From assembly GCA_019925105.1 (NCBI GenBank), contig JAHGAU010000005.1, forward strand, positions 1,736,001 through 1,800,000: DNA of 64,000 bases. The letters are read 5' to 3'. Shown here one piece after another: positions 34,572 to 47,231 of the stretch. Position 1 is the first letter of the stretch; each line of letters begins with the position of its first letter. Source of the stretch: Niebla homalea (Eukaryota > Ascomycota > Lecanoromycetes > Lecanorales > Ramalinaceae). Under the pieces are notes generated by a model. That model saw nothing but the letters and a program-made list of their open reading frames with translations. It had not been told where the DNA came from and searched no databases. Made by a program: the position numbers and the translations under genes.

Positions 34572-37500
34572 ATGTCTGTTCCAGAGACCTTACGTCGAAT
34601 CGGTGTGATCGACTTCCTTGATGCAGACCTCAGGCCGACCTTTATTCTTAAAGCCCCTTCAGATGCTTACTCGTCTTTCCTGCAGCCTGTTCCCGTTTAC
34701 ATCAATCCTTCCTTGAGCCAGTCTCCCGCATGCTTGCAAGGTGTTTACCTCTTCCTTGCCACTGAAGACGCGCTTAACGTCACCCGACCTGAACAAGATA
34801 CCATCTACGAGGCAAATAGAAGAAAGAGACAGGCAACGTACATCACAATTTCAAACGAAAGATGGCAAATAGTCACTCTAAATGGCCAATGGAAAGTGTT
34901 GAGCTTGCTGGAACATCATGCCTTGACGCCAGAAGTCACTGGAACGAATCCGACTACCCCTTCAGAGGTTTCGTCATCACCCACTCCCAGACTGTCAGTA
35001 AATTCGAGGATCTTACCAAGAAGCCCCCAGAAAGACCAGCCTGATTTCCCGTTGAGAATTGAGGGTCCTCAAAGCTGGCAATGGACTCAAGGGATATCGC
35101 TATATCCTCTCACGCAGCACCAGGAACTACTACTCAGCTTTGACTGGGCGAAGACTCCACTGGGACCCATACAAGCATGGCCAAGTCAGCTGCGTCAGAT
35201 ATGCAATTACATCCTTGCAGGTCTGTCAGGATCATGATCTGAGATAAGACTCGGTTGCGAAAGCTAATCTCCTCCAGATTGGAGACCTATGTTACTGTGG
35301 TGGGGTCCAACCTACATCAACATCTACAATGAAAGCTATGTCGAGATTGCTGGCAGCAGACATCCGAGTATGCTAGGCCAACCTATCGAAGACTCTTGGC
35401 CTGAGGTTTGGGAAGTCATTGGCGCTTCCATAGAGGCTGCGAAACACACGCGAAGGGCGCATTGCAATGGGGAGTCTATGTACATCTTGCAAAGGAACGG
35501 CTTCCCTGAAGAAACGTATTTCGACTGGTCTACTATCCCCATCCTCGATGATACGGGGGGTATCCCTGGCTTCTTGAACCCGATCACAGACACCACCAGC
35601 CTCAGATTTGCCGAGCGAAGAACGACCGCGCTTATACATATCGGGGAGGTTTGCGCAGCAGCAAAATCATTAGATGCCTTTTGGAGCAGTATGATGACCA
35701 GCCTTGCGTCAGCCAATGAGCACGACGTACCCTTCGCCACTTTGTATTCGATTGGTGACATGTCTGGTTTGAACGATGATTCACGTACGCCCATACGTCG
35801 ACCGTCTGAATGCCAGCTCGAGGGTTTCTTGGGGGTCGAGGCCAGTGGTGCAGTAATGCCATCTCGATTCAGCTTGAACGGACCCGAAGGTCTTCCAAAT
35901 GTCTTCCGCAGAGCGATTGCTGCTGGTGCCCCTGCCCTGGTTTCATGCAAAGACGACGACCTGGAATGTGATATTTTTAGTGGCGTTCCCACAAGAGGTT
36001 TCAAAGAAGCTTGTCAGATGGCTGTGATTTGTCCAATCCGCGCATCAAACAGCTGCAACGTTCTAGGCGTTCTTGTTCTTGGGCTAAATACACGAATACC
36101 GTACAATGATGATTATCAAAGATTTATTTCGATGCTGAACAGCCAACTTGCGACTTCGCTAGCGGCAACGCTGCTGTTCCAACAGGAAGTTAAGACTTCA
36201 CTGAATGCTGCTATACGTGCTGCCAAAGCCAAAGAGGAGCTGAGCGAGGAACTCGTCCAGACAAGCCAAAAGTTCCAAGCTTTAGCAGACGCGATTCCCG
36301 GCGGTCTCGCATTTACAAGTAATTCTGGTGATGTCACATACGCCAATGATAGATGGTACGATATGACTAGCGCTCCTCGAAACCACCATCAAAAGATCCA
36401 CATCTATGAGTGCATCTGCGACGAAGATCTGCCGGTTATGCAGATATATTGGGAACGACTGATAACTACTGGCTGTTCAGCAACATTCAATTTTCGCATT
36501 CGGACCACCTCGTTAACAAGAGAAACAGTTTGGATACAAGGCTCCGCACTGACTTTGAAAGATCATGATAATGCGGTGAAGTCGGTGGTATGGGTCCTGA
36601 ACGATATTACTGAACAGAAAAAAATGGCAGACCAAGCTATCGTCAGAGCGCAGCTGGCTGAGAGCCTGTCCGCTCAATTGTCAATTTTCCGACACATGTT
36701 CAATATGGTAGGTTGGAGGAAGTTGATACATAAAGATTTGCTGACCCTTCTTCTAGGCAGCAGTCGGGATGTCCCGTGCTGACCCTCAAGGAAGGGTGAT
36801 TGAAGCGAACGCCGCGTGGCATGACTTAATGGGCCTTGCGAAGGATGATCCCGCACTACAAGAGCCGTATGGGTGGGCTAAATGCTGCGACTTGGCTGGC
36901 TTGGACTCACTTGAAGATGCCTGGAAGGATCTCTCGGTCCATGAGAAACCAATCAAGTTTGAATGCAAGCTCAGAAGGAAACGCATAGACAGCAGTGAAG
37001 GAGGACGCGTTGAAAAGGACGTGTGGGTCATGTGGTTCGGAGTTCCTGACAGGTCTTTGAACGGACAGCTATATCTCATGGGATGTTTGACCGACATCAG
37101 CGCCCAAAAGCAAGCTTACGAAGATGCCTTGGTAAGAGCATCTCTGTCTGAGCAAGTCATCAAATCTAAGGCAGAGGTACAATCCACAGAACAGCGCCTA
37201 GCTCGATTTACACGAATTGCCCCAGTTGGGCTGTTCTCGGTCAACAGTGCTGGCGAATTCGTGTATGTCAACGATCGGTGGCATGAAATTCTGGGTCTCC
37301 CCAGGAAACCCTGGACTTGGAATTCAGCCATATCCGAAGTAGCTAGGGTGAAGGACCTGGACCAAACTCAACAATCTTTCGAACTGATGCTCTCAAAGAG
37401 AGAGCCAACGAGTAGGGAATTCCAATTAGAGCGAAATTGGGCGCCTCCAAATGGTCAAGGCAGCGAAGTCCGCGAGTCTTGGGTATCCTATACAGGCGTC

Positions 37501-39182
37501 ACCGAGCAATCCGAGAGCGGCGAGCCGGTGGCAATCCATGGTTGCCTGATCGACATCTCACACCTAAAGTGGGCAGAAGAAATCCAAAAGAGACGAATGG
37601 AAGAGGCTATAGAAGCGAGACAGAATCAGGAGAGATTCATTGATGTCACCTGCCACGAGATACGAAATCCGTTGAGTGCAGTAATGCAATGTGTGGACGC
37701 CATTTCTGAGGTGAGGCTCAACCTGAATGAAGTGCGTTGACATTACTAACATAGAATTAGGCACTGATTGAGGCAAGAGAATCAACTGAAGTCGCAGTCA
37801 TCAAATCGAGACTGTTTTTGAGCATCGAAAACGCGAGTGTCATTGCGTCGTGCGTCTTGCACCAGAAACGGATCGTCGACGACATTCTCACGCTCTCAAA
37901 GATAGACTCCAAATTGCTTCAGATAGCGCCCGGCAAAGTCGATCCATCCAAGATGATTCGCAATGCACTCAAGATGTTCGACTCGGAATCTCTCAGGACA
38001 AATGTCAAAATCGATTTCGAACTTGGTCCGTCCTTCGAAGCCCTGGGCATCGAGTATCTATTCATCGACCCGAGTCGTACTATCCAAATCCTTATCAATC
38101 TCCTCACCAACGCTATCAAGTTCACTCAAACGCAAAAGAACAGGGCTATCACTGTACGAATGGGTATAACTCGGGAACCTCCCTTGGGGAGTGAACTCAA
38201 GGTTGAATACATCAAGCAGGTGGCACTCAGAGAGGATCTCACATTGCGACCCGAATGGAGCGATGGCTTGGTGCATTACCTGAGCCTTTCTGTCCAAGAC
38301 ACGGGCCGTGGTTTGGATGCTGAAGAGAAGAAGCGGCTTTTCGAACGATTCTCCCAAGCTTCACCAAAGACGCACATCCAGTACGGCGGCTCTGGCCTCG
38401 GCTTGTTCATCTCGCGGGAATTGACAGGTAACGCCTTATGCCTATTGAATGGTTGAGGCACTCAATGACCGCTGACCTGCAATAGAGCTTCAAGGGGGAA
38501 GAATTGGCGTTTCTTCGGAGGCAGGGGTTGGCAGTACGTTTGCCTTCTTCGTCAAAGTCCGAAAAGCGCTTGGTATTGCCCCGGAAGAGGAGAATCGTAT
38601 CCGCCTCCTGGCCAGAAGCGAAAGCACCGCTGTCAACCCTTCAGAGCTCGCGATCCTCGTCGTAGAGGACAACCTTGTCAACCAAAAGGTCCTCTGCAAG
38701 CAATTGCACACCCTGGGCTGCACCGTCTACGTAGCCAACCATGGAGTCGAAGCGCTCGATTTCATCAAGACGACAACGTTCTGGCAAGGTGCAGTCCAGG
38801 GTGTCACGTTGTCCATCGTATTGATGGACATTGAAATGCCCATCATGGATGGGCTCACTTGCACACGAGCGATCCGGGCTCTGCAAAAGCAGGGCAGCAT
38901 TGTGGGGCACGTGCCCATAATCGCTGTCAGTGCAAATGCACGGGGGGAGCAGCAGGCCGCCGCCAAGACGGCGGGAGTGGTATGTCTTCGGCCTTTATAA
39001 GTGTGTTCTATAACATGTTTTGCACTGGGTCGAAAAATAAATGAGAGAAGACCAGAATTAATGCTAACATGTGATCACAGGATGACTCGGTCACCAAACC
39101 CTTCCGCATACCAGAGCTCATGCCGAAGATTGGGCGGTTAGTAGGGGGGTCCAGGGGTGATGAGGGGTCAGATGTAGTGTAG
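34572..39182 (+). CDS. Hybrid histidine kinase with multiple PAS domains
   Basis: Six exons (34572-35220, 35278-36707, 36757-37710, 37761-38427, 38486-38979, 39081-39182) give 1431 aa, all with GT..AG introns of 49-101 bp and consistent phases. ATG 34572 is preferred (MSVPETLRR); 34488 is in frame. The N-terminal half has a PAS-like region (PMLLWWGPTYINIYNESYVE) and a GAF-like stretch. Then come at least three PAS/PAC units (VTYANDRWYDMT, RVIEANAAWHDLM, FVYVNDRWHEILGLP) ending in DITEQK/DISAQK-type linkers. The kinase core shows phospho-His about 993 (CHEIRNPLSA), N box NLLTNAIKFT, DTGRGL, FERFSQ and GSGLGLF. The receiver has VVEDNLVNQ, acceptor Asp about 1348 (LMDIEMPIMDG) and TKPF. It is a soluble sensor for the phosphorelay; its stimulus is unknown. 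Confidence 0.93.
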
Positions 39183-39634
39183 ATAGAGTCAATGAAGGGG
39201 CATATTCTTTCACATACGCGGTTCTCATTATGACACCTGCTTTGCATTGTGGCTGCAAGACCGGAATTTTCACTTTCGACCCCTGAGATCTAATAGAAGC
39301 TTAGCTTTAGGGCTGGCGACCAGAAACAGCCCCTAAACGTGGCTTCAAGACTCATAAATCTGTTTCAACTTTCGACTCAGCCTTCAACTATGCGCAGGTG
39401 CATTTGCATTGACCTTGATCTTTCCGTGCGCATTGGAATATTCTTCAGAAAGTGTTCTATACGAGCGAACCCGATTGTATGATGTGGATATGCATTTTGG
39501 AACCCAAATACAATCGTTCGTGCCCGTTCCCCCTCTCTGATGCCTGTTCTTTCATTCTCAGTCGCTTATTAATTCATTTTCGGCCTGCAACGCTCTCTCA
39601 ATATCGTATAACACTCATCCGTTTCCTCGTGTAG
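39183..39634. other. Intergenic before the glycoside-hydrolase-like gene
   Basis: 3' region of the PAS kinase and 5' region of the next gene. The first exon of that gene, carrying the start codon and signal peptide, should lie here or just downstream, but I could not fix it. Confidence 0.4.
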
Positions 39635-41760
39635 CCTGCTAGGTTTTGCGGCACAATTGACCTTTCCGGACCCCTGGCACGCCACGTATGGTAATGTCAA
39701 TCAATGGTGTGGCAAGGCGTATGAACCTGGGTAAGGGCCATCCGCCGCATTCTTCAGCTTTCGATCCGGGAGTATAGCTTAGAAGTAGTTGCTAAGTATG
39801 CGGGGAGCAGTGATCCAGCCATTCCTCCCGCCGGATGGCTCCACCCACCCGTGCTTTCAGAAGTGCCGCTGTTGGATTTGAAGGTCTCACAGCGGTACTC
39901 GCCCTATCTGGACGAGGATGCGAAGGGTGTGTTTGTGATTGATACTTCTGTAAGTATCTCTGCATTTGCTACGTTCTTGGCAATTGGTATGGTAGATCAG
40001 CTTGGCGCATTGCGGTCTCCAACCAAGCTGTCCAGTAATGTTTGCGCTCTTTCTGAATTTTGCAGCTTTCCTTCATCCATGGGAAAATTTGGTCTTCCAC
40101 CTCCAGTAGCGTAGACACAGCCCGCCGAGACCTTTCAGTGACCAATTCCACCGCCTCTTCAAACAAAGGCAAGCTCGCTGTGACCATCACCCGCGCTGAT
40201 AATGGACGTGTGATTGCGAAAACATATGCTCCAGTGAATGTCAGCGATACCCAGATTGCCTTCGAATGGGGCGACCTCGCGCCCAGTTTGACCAGCTATG
40301 CAATTGCAGTCTTAGCCACGGGACCCAACGGCTTCACATATAGCGTCAAAACATCTCTGCAACGATTGCCAAACCGGACTGATGGCGGCAGCGTTGTGAG
40401 GATTGACAATCTCTACGGCGGCCTCATGGTCAAGGAGAAAGGCAGTAATGATTGGACACCCCTCTTCCCCTTCTCCTTCTACTTTGGTAGCGGATTGCTT
40501 GAGCCAAATAATACCGAGGTGTTGACCAACTTGGTCAACATGGGTTATAACATACTGCACATCATCCCACCGCATGGTTACGATGATTATAGGAGATACG
40601 CGGAAGAGGCGGAGAAACTGGGATTGTGGCTGATGTACGATATGCGGCATACCTTCAACACCCATGATGAGTTGGTGAAGCAGATCGAGATGTTCAAGGG
40701 TTTTAGCAATATGTTGTTGTGGTATACTTCTGATGAGCCTGGTTAGTCTACGGAGTCCTCATGCAAGAATTTCATACGTGAAAGCAGCAATAGTGCAATA
40801 CTGATAGACGAGGGATTTAGATGGCACTGAACAGCCTCTTGAGTCTACCAAGAACTCGTACGACACCATTAAGGCACTGGACCCGTACCACCCAGTCTCA
40901 CTGGTTATGAGTTGCGAGAACTACTATTTCGAGGAATACACCTCTGGCGCGGACATCATCCTGACAGATGTCTATCCCATCGGCGTCAATACCACCTGGT
41001 CGACCAAGTTCCAGTAAGCCCCGATCCCGTTTCTAACCAAATCCCAGTTATTGAAAACCATTCCCACAGCACCCCCGTCAACACAACGTACGGCTGCGCA
41101 GGCTGCGACAACTGCCACGGTCATGACGCTCTGCCAAATCTCCCCAACCGCCTCTCCACCTACCGCACATACTCCACCCAGCTCGGCTTGGGCACTGGCC
41201 TGCAGAAACCCCTATGGGCCGTGCCCCAAGCCTTCGGCCCCGAAGACCACTGGGCCCGCCATCCGACCGCTGATGAGGAAGCTGCGATGGTGATGCTGAA
41301 TGTCAACCATGGCGTCAAGGGGTCTGTGGCGTGGGCGTGGCCGCCGGCGGAGGAGATCCAGGGGGTTAGTACGAGATTGGCGAAGAGTTTGACGGGAAGG
41401 GAGGTTACGGGGCTGGTGTTGGGCGGGCGGATGATCAAGGTGCAGGATTGTGGGATGGATGAGGCAAGAGTGGATGTTACGGCGTGGATTGGTGGGGATC
41501 GTGGAAGTATGTTGGTGGGGATCGTGAATCCGGGGAGGAGGACGCTGGATGTGCACAAGATTGATTTGTCGGTGGCGTTGGAGGAAGGGATGGGTGTGAC
41601 CGGGGTAGAGAGTGTGGTTTGGGGGAATGGGAAGTGGACGGTCAGCCAATCCAACTCGCTGGTGCAGACGGAACGGGCGGGGTTGGGGCCCCTGGAGGTG
41701 AATATGATGGTTTTGGATGTGATTGTGCCCACGACCGGACCTGCGGCTGCAACGAGCTGA
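39635..41760 (+). CDS. Secreted TIM-barrel glycoside-hydrolase-like protein
   Basis: Exons seen: up to 39730, then 39811-39949, 40066-40741, 40821-41013 and 41070-41760. The introns have GT..AG borders and phases agree. The first visible exon reads LLGFAAQLTFPDPWH.., like the end of a signal peptide, but no in-frame ATG is present, so the true start is unresolved. After an N-terminal beta-rich region (LSFIHGKIWSS.., VIAKTYAPVNVSD) comes a barrel-like part: FYFGSGLLEPNN, GYNILHIIPPHGYDDYRRYAEEAEKLGLWLMYDM, LLWYTSDEPDG, ADIILTDVYPIG, PLWAVPQAFG, GVKGSVAWAWPP. A small C-terminal beta domain follows. A carbohydrate substrate is inferred from the fold; I cannot name a CAZy family or the catalytic acids. 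It converges with the glycosyltransferase. Confidence 0.72.
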
Positions 41761-42260
41761 TTGACAGGTCTGAAGGATGAAAAAGCAACGTTCTTGACGG
41801 GGTGTGAAGAGGTTTGGGCTGTCCTCTGGATTTGGGTCTTTTTGGAGAGCAGCATTGGTTTTACGTTGCTTGATCCTCTCCTCTCCTACCCTGGAAAGCA
41901 TCCCAGGGACTTTCCAAGGGAAGAGGAGAACGGGGGAGCAAGGCACCAAATATCCAAATTTTTGGGTACTGCACCTTGAAAGAAGCGAAGACCTTGATGA
42001 GCCAGCGAAGAAAAGGCCCTTTGGCAAGCTGAGCAAGACAATCAACAGCGCAAGCCGGAAGCGACGAGCGTTCCGATGCGAAGCGAATGATTATCATGGT
42101 CAAGCTCGTATCATCTATGTCCTATATATACAGGGTATGTCTATCCATCTACGTATCCATCCAGCCCTCAGCGACGCCGAGTTTTCTCCTATACAAGCAC
42201 CACATGCAGCAACATCTCCACCACCCTTCTTTTTGTTTCTCCCCCCCAAACCAGTCTCAC
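41761..42260. other. Convergent intergenic
   Basis: 500 bp between the stops of two convergent genes. No supported coding sequence is seen, only 3' UTR-type sequence. Confidence 0.5.
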
Positions 42261-43807
42261 TCAATGATCCTCCGCGACATGCACCCCCAACGGCCCATAA
42301 ACCCTTCCCTCCCTCCAATCCTCCTCGCTATCCTCCCACTCCCTCACCCACCCCTCGTCCCCTTCCCCCGCCAACCCCAGCGCCGCGTTCCTCCTCGCAC
42401 TAACCTGTATCCCCTTCCCCGCCCCACTCACCTCCTCCACCTCCATCCCCCCACGGTCCCCGCCGCCCCGGGCATACCCCCGCCCAATCGTACTCCGCCC
42501 CTCGGCAGGACTCATGATCTGCGGGAAAACACCGACACACCTCAGATCCACACGATTGTAGCACCAATTCGCCATCTCGAGATCGACCGGCCCCCTCGCC
42601 AGCGGATCCACCAACCGGTCCAGCTTCCGCGCCCCCGCCAGGCTCACCGCGTACGCCGTCGTGCAGGCCACGTACGCCAGCTCGTACACCAACCGCGAGG
42701 TGCCCGGGCGATACACGTCCGCGTCCGGGGTGTCCGCGAAGGACCAGACGTGGGATTTCGGGGCCGCGGACGGGTCGCTGTAGAGGTAGGTGCGGTGGGA
42801 GCGCCGGTTGGAGGAGCCGCAGTGGCCGAGCCAGAGGATGTCCCAGTTGGAGCCGTAGGGGTGCGGGTGAGGGGGATGTCGGTTAGGTAGGTGGAAGGGG
42901 GAGGGGGATGGTGGGGAGGGTGAAGGGGGTCTTCGTGGCGGCGGCGGCGGTGGAGGGTGTGCTCTTTTTGTGGTGGGGGGGCGGGATCGGTCGAGGGGCG
43001 TTGTTTCGGGGTATGGGGTGGTGGTGGTGAGGGTTTGGAGTCGGATGGGGTGGTGCTGTAAGGGTTGACGGGGTAGTCGGCGTTGTTGAAGGGCCAGTCC
43101 ATGATGGCTTTGACTCCGTTGCTGAGGCCTTGCATCGAAGGTTTGATGCGCATGTCCCAGTCGGCGTCGGATTCGATTATGATGGCGGATTGAATGTTTT
43201 CGTTGATCATCCTGGTTGGGGCGGGTAAGCTTGTTGGTTATTGCACTCGAGGAAAAAAGGGGGATATTGGAAGAGACGCACTTGCGCCACGTCAATCGAT
43301 GTGACATCAGACAGCCCAGTTCGCCCTGCTTGACAGCATGAAAGTAGGGAGGCTTCTCGGCGTCTGGTATCTCGTGGTCGTACACGGCATCCAAGACAGT
43401 AAGAGTGAGATTGGTGGCATTGGCCGCGGCGACCAACGGCCTTCTCCTCTCCTCGTGGCCGGGCAGGGAGAGTGCATAGAGTTTATGGAACTACCAAATA
43501 TCATTATCCTACCATTCTATTGTCCGATGCGGGACGGTAGACCTACGCCGAGCGTACTGTTCAAGATTGGATCGCCGAACTCTCCATCCGGACTTGATCG
43601 TGCTGCCGAGATGCTTCTTGAAAAGAGATCCCCTGCGATCAGGGCATTCGATATCCATAGAAATACCAGCACCGCCAGTACAATCAAGAACTTGGTGCTG
43701 AACACAGCTGACGGTGTGAACCCATTCCCATGCGACCTGAATGCCTGCAATCGTGGACTGATCAACGTGATTGACGAAGCCTTTTTCGTGAATATATTCG
43801 ACCACAT
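42261..43807 (-). CDS. Glycosyltransferase family 25-like
   Basis: Proposed exons 43807-43547, 43490-43282, 43211-43115 and 43055-42261 give 453 aa. It is a type II membrane protein: short cytosolic head, one anchor (FLIVLAVLVFLWISNALI) and a lumenal domain. Family-25 hallmarks are STLGFHKLYALSLPGHEERR at the first splice junction, GELGCLMSHRLTWRK, the metal-binding SDADWD, and GSNWDILWLGHCG. The family transfers sugars (for example galactose) to proteins or glycans in the secretory pathway; the acceptor here is unknown. The third intron (43114-43056, GTCAAA..ACAG) is my weakest call. It joins the two open frames across a Pro-rich linker, and a frameshift at that point is the alternative. The first two introns restore conserved sequence precisely. 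Confidence 0.8.
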
Positions 43808-46800
43808 CGTCGCCAACACAGTATCTCCACAATGGCATTCACAAATTCAGACTGCAAGTGGAATAAGAGCGAAGTACGAAAAACACCATCAACTGATTAT
43901 GCGGGTGGGAGTAAAGGTTTGCCAATTGTTCGCGCAACAGTCTTTCGCTACACCTGTCCTCAGACAGCAGTGATATCCCTGATGGTGGAGGCTGGGGCGG
44001 CCTCATTCTTATGTTGATTTTGGCTGGTCAGAGTGGAACGCCTAAGTGGGTGAGACACGTAGCGCTGTCGGATCGCATGATTCGCATTCCAGATTCTCAA
44101 TTCTGCGGCACGTACTTTGCAAGATCGTACTTACTGTTCGCAAGCTGGTCGACGTGCTGGAATGCACATGCTCGCATTTTGAGCAACCCCTTACAGCAGT
44201 AACTGCTAGTTCACATTTCGAATGCAATCTCATCGTGGCCCATGAAAATCCTAGAATGATATCAATCGGATGAAGAGTCGTCGGCTCGTCGCATCGATTT
44301 TCCCTAGACGCCTCTCCTCGGGCTGTTTCACAATCCCCAGCGATTTGGGAAAAGGACGACCCGCGGCCTGGAGCTTAGGTTTCAAGCCTGTGTTTCAGGC
44401 CTGTGTCAGCTTATTAAGCGTGGCTCAAAAGCGTTCTCATTGGCTAAACGTTCGGGCATCATGCCGCAGCAATCCTCGCCACAAATTACCGTGTTTAAGC
44501 CGCACATAACATCCAGCTCACCATCACATTATGTCCACCTTGATTAGATTTTTCTGTAGAGGCGGAGACTCATTGATTACATCTGTCAAACGTGACTTAG
44601 GGCATAACTGCTGCTAGCCTTTCAACTGGCACCAACGAGCAATACCGACTCCCTGCGTAAAGAAAAAATGTTCCGCACTCTTGTCGGATAATCACTGTGC
44701 CTGACGTTTCGTGCTCCTACGTGACTGATACTTCCGGGGCCATTTATTCCACCAAAAATAGCCACTGTGTCTTTTGCGTACCTTCGATTGACGTCCGTGA
44801 GGCTGAAATCCGGCTTTTGGATTGGCGCCTGGAATGGCCCAACGTTATCAACTGCAAATGAAGCTACACTGCGATTGGCCACCAGACTCCACGAGAATCC
44901 TATGATGATTCAAAAACATGGTCCTACAGTGTAATGATCTGGGCTCTAGGCTATCACCTACTTCAGTCGATGTGCCAGTTCGTTGATCAATACCAAATTC
45001 GATTCGTCGGCGTTCATGTATTCTCGTTGACGGAAGCACGCATGAGCAATACTTGTCCGTACTATCACATCCTCAAGAGAGTCTGTGAATCGGAGTGACC
45101 TAGGTCAGAGTCGTGGAGGTGACACTGTCCAGGATAGCAATGTTCAAGCAGAGCGTCCCATATGGGATGATCACCAATTGATAATCGGTGCTATTACTAA
45201 CAACTGGTCAAAATCTGAGTTCGACGACTGCCAAGAAGAGTATGAATAGTTGAGTCCACAAAATGTTGTCCTCAATGCAATCTTGCACCGCACTCAATTT
45301 GAACTTCAAGACGAAACAACAGGCCTTCTGATAAGAGCTGATCTCGAATGGTCCAAGGCGTCTTCAGTTGTGTTTTCACGTTGTTCATAATTTTGAATCG
45401 GTAAATACAAATGATATCGAACAGTGTCACAGAGCAGATGAAGGACGGAACAGGTAACATCTGCCATAAGTTTGAGCGCGTAATATGACATCACGACGTT
45501 TCTCCCACGCCTTTTTTCGAGGGGGGCAGGCACGCAAGCATGTCAGCGCTCTTCCCGCTCTAAATTTGTCGAAAAACATGTGGCATCAGCCTACGTGTCT
45601 CGCAAAATCGCCCGGACGAATCACATCTAGATGTATCTTCGATGATGGAAAGAGTCATCACTCCTCTGTCACTATCCTTGACTCTCTCGTTGACGATCGC
45701 AACATTGTAGTGTTTGGGCATACTGCAAGGTGCACAGTTCCGTACTAGCAGCCAAGGCAGCAAGTCTGAGGTCTGAAAGTGCAAGATCCAGCAGTATTCG
45801 GCATACACGACATTAACCGTAGGGTGAAGCTTGTAAGTGAAAAGGGAATCTTTTTTAAGCTTGGCTTTGGGTGACAGTAGTCTCTCTTGTATCCATGAGA
45901 AACTATGCTTGATGGAAGTCACAGTTGCGTAAGAGGCATCTAGGCCTGCCCCGACATTTACGCAATAGACCTTACGTTGCCTTCCATGTGCAAGCTTCTC
46001 CGAAGATGCAGTCAGAAAGTCAATCTCTTGACGCCATAATTCAAGGCTTTGGTCTTGTCCACTCAGGCCGGCTCTGAGACAAGACCATCCCCGTTGCGTT
46101 GCAAATGGCCACATAGGTCTGGACAAATTTGATTGGATAGATCTCTGTGGGCCCCAGAAACCTCTTTCAAGACCCGGAGTCCTTGAACGAAAGTTTACAG
46201 CATTGCGGCGCTTTTAAGTCGCCTCCACTGCAACATGATTCCATGCACCTGGGCCACCATAGGACATACCTGCTGGGGCAAAGCCTTCTTTATGATTGAC
46301 TCATAAACAGTGTCTCACCTTTCGTGTGGAGCCGAGCTGTGACTCTATTGTGGAACGACCGATCACAGTGATGATTCAAGTACTTGTTACGCACGTAACG
46401 ATGAAGGAAAATAGTTACTAGTTGGCGCTCTGGCCTGTGTGCAGAGGATACAGCTGGTACATTGTTAGGGACGTCTAAGTCTCAAAAATAGCAATCGCCA
46501 ATGTGTTGAAACTTTTCGACTATTTTCAAAAAAGGGGTTTCAAGCTTGGCATCTAGTGATTGCTTCCTCAGTGCAAATCCCGCATTTCACCAACTATCAA
46601 AAACATCATCAGACCTTTCTGCGAGACCATCTCCGTAAAGCACTTGGTCGCTTACCGCGACGGCTCGCGTGGACACTCTCTGGAGCGGAGAGTTGGTCAG
46701 GGCAGGAGTGATTGCTGGATGGGCATCTTTACTGCTAAGAAGAACCTATGACATGTGCCAGGCGTCTGCCTAGTGATGTAGACAAACAAAAGATTAACGT

Positions 46801-47231
46801 TGTTCATACTAAAGTGTCAGCATTGCTTTCCAAGACTGTGACTCTAACTCCTTTGTCTGCTGATCAGATAAACTCTTACGTTAAGGGCCGACCAAGGCGG
46901 TGCATTTGGCTCGATCCGTTACCAGTGTGACCTCTTCAAGACATCCTTGTCTAAGGCGGCTTCATGGAAACATATCTCAGCACGGATCCATAATCGCGGC
47001 TGGTTCAGACGCTGCACCTTCTTTCAAAACAAGCGCTTCCCGCGTCGCTTCGATTCGACACTATCTTGGCAATCAGTATATATGGAGCAATCAGTTGACT
47101 CAACTACCTCGAGTTCAATCGGTATTGCAGCATCGTTCTCCTCAAGACTTTGCCTCAATAGCATATATCATATCACAAGCAAGAACAGCCCGAATCTTCC
47201 ATTCCCGAACCGAAGAACCAAAAATCCCACC
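43808..47231. other. Gene-poor stretch
   Basis: About 3.4 kb with scattered short open frames and no recognisable domain. The longest (minus, 45560-46126) lacks an early ATG and any family feature. Possibly decayed sequence bordering the accessory region that follows. Confidence 0.4.

Noticed and set aside
42087..42890. 267-aa Pro/Arg-rich plus-strand frame
   Set aside because: Antisense of the glycosyltransferase C-terminal exon; composition reflects GC-rich codons only.
45560..46126. 188-aa minus-strand open frame
   Set aside because: The first codon is TTG, the first ATG is internal, no family feature or splice partner is seen; kept only as part of a gene-poor stretch.
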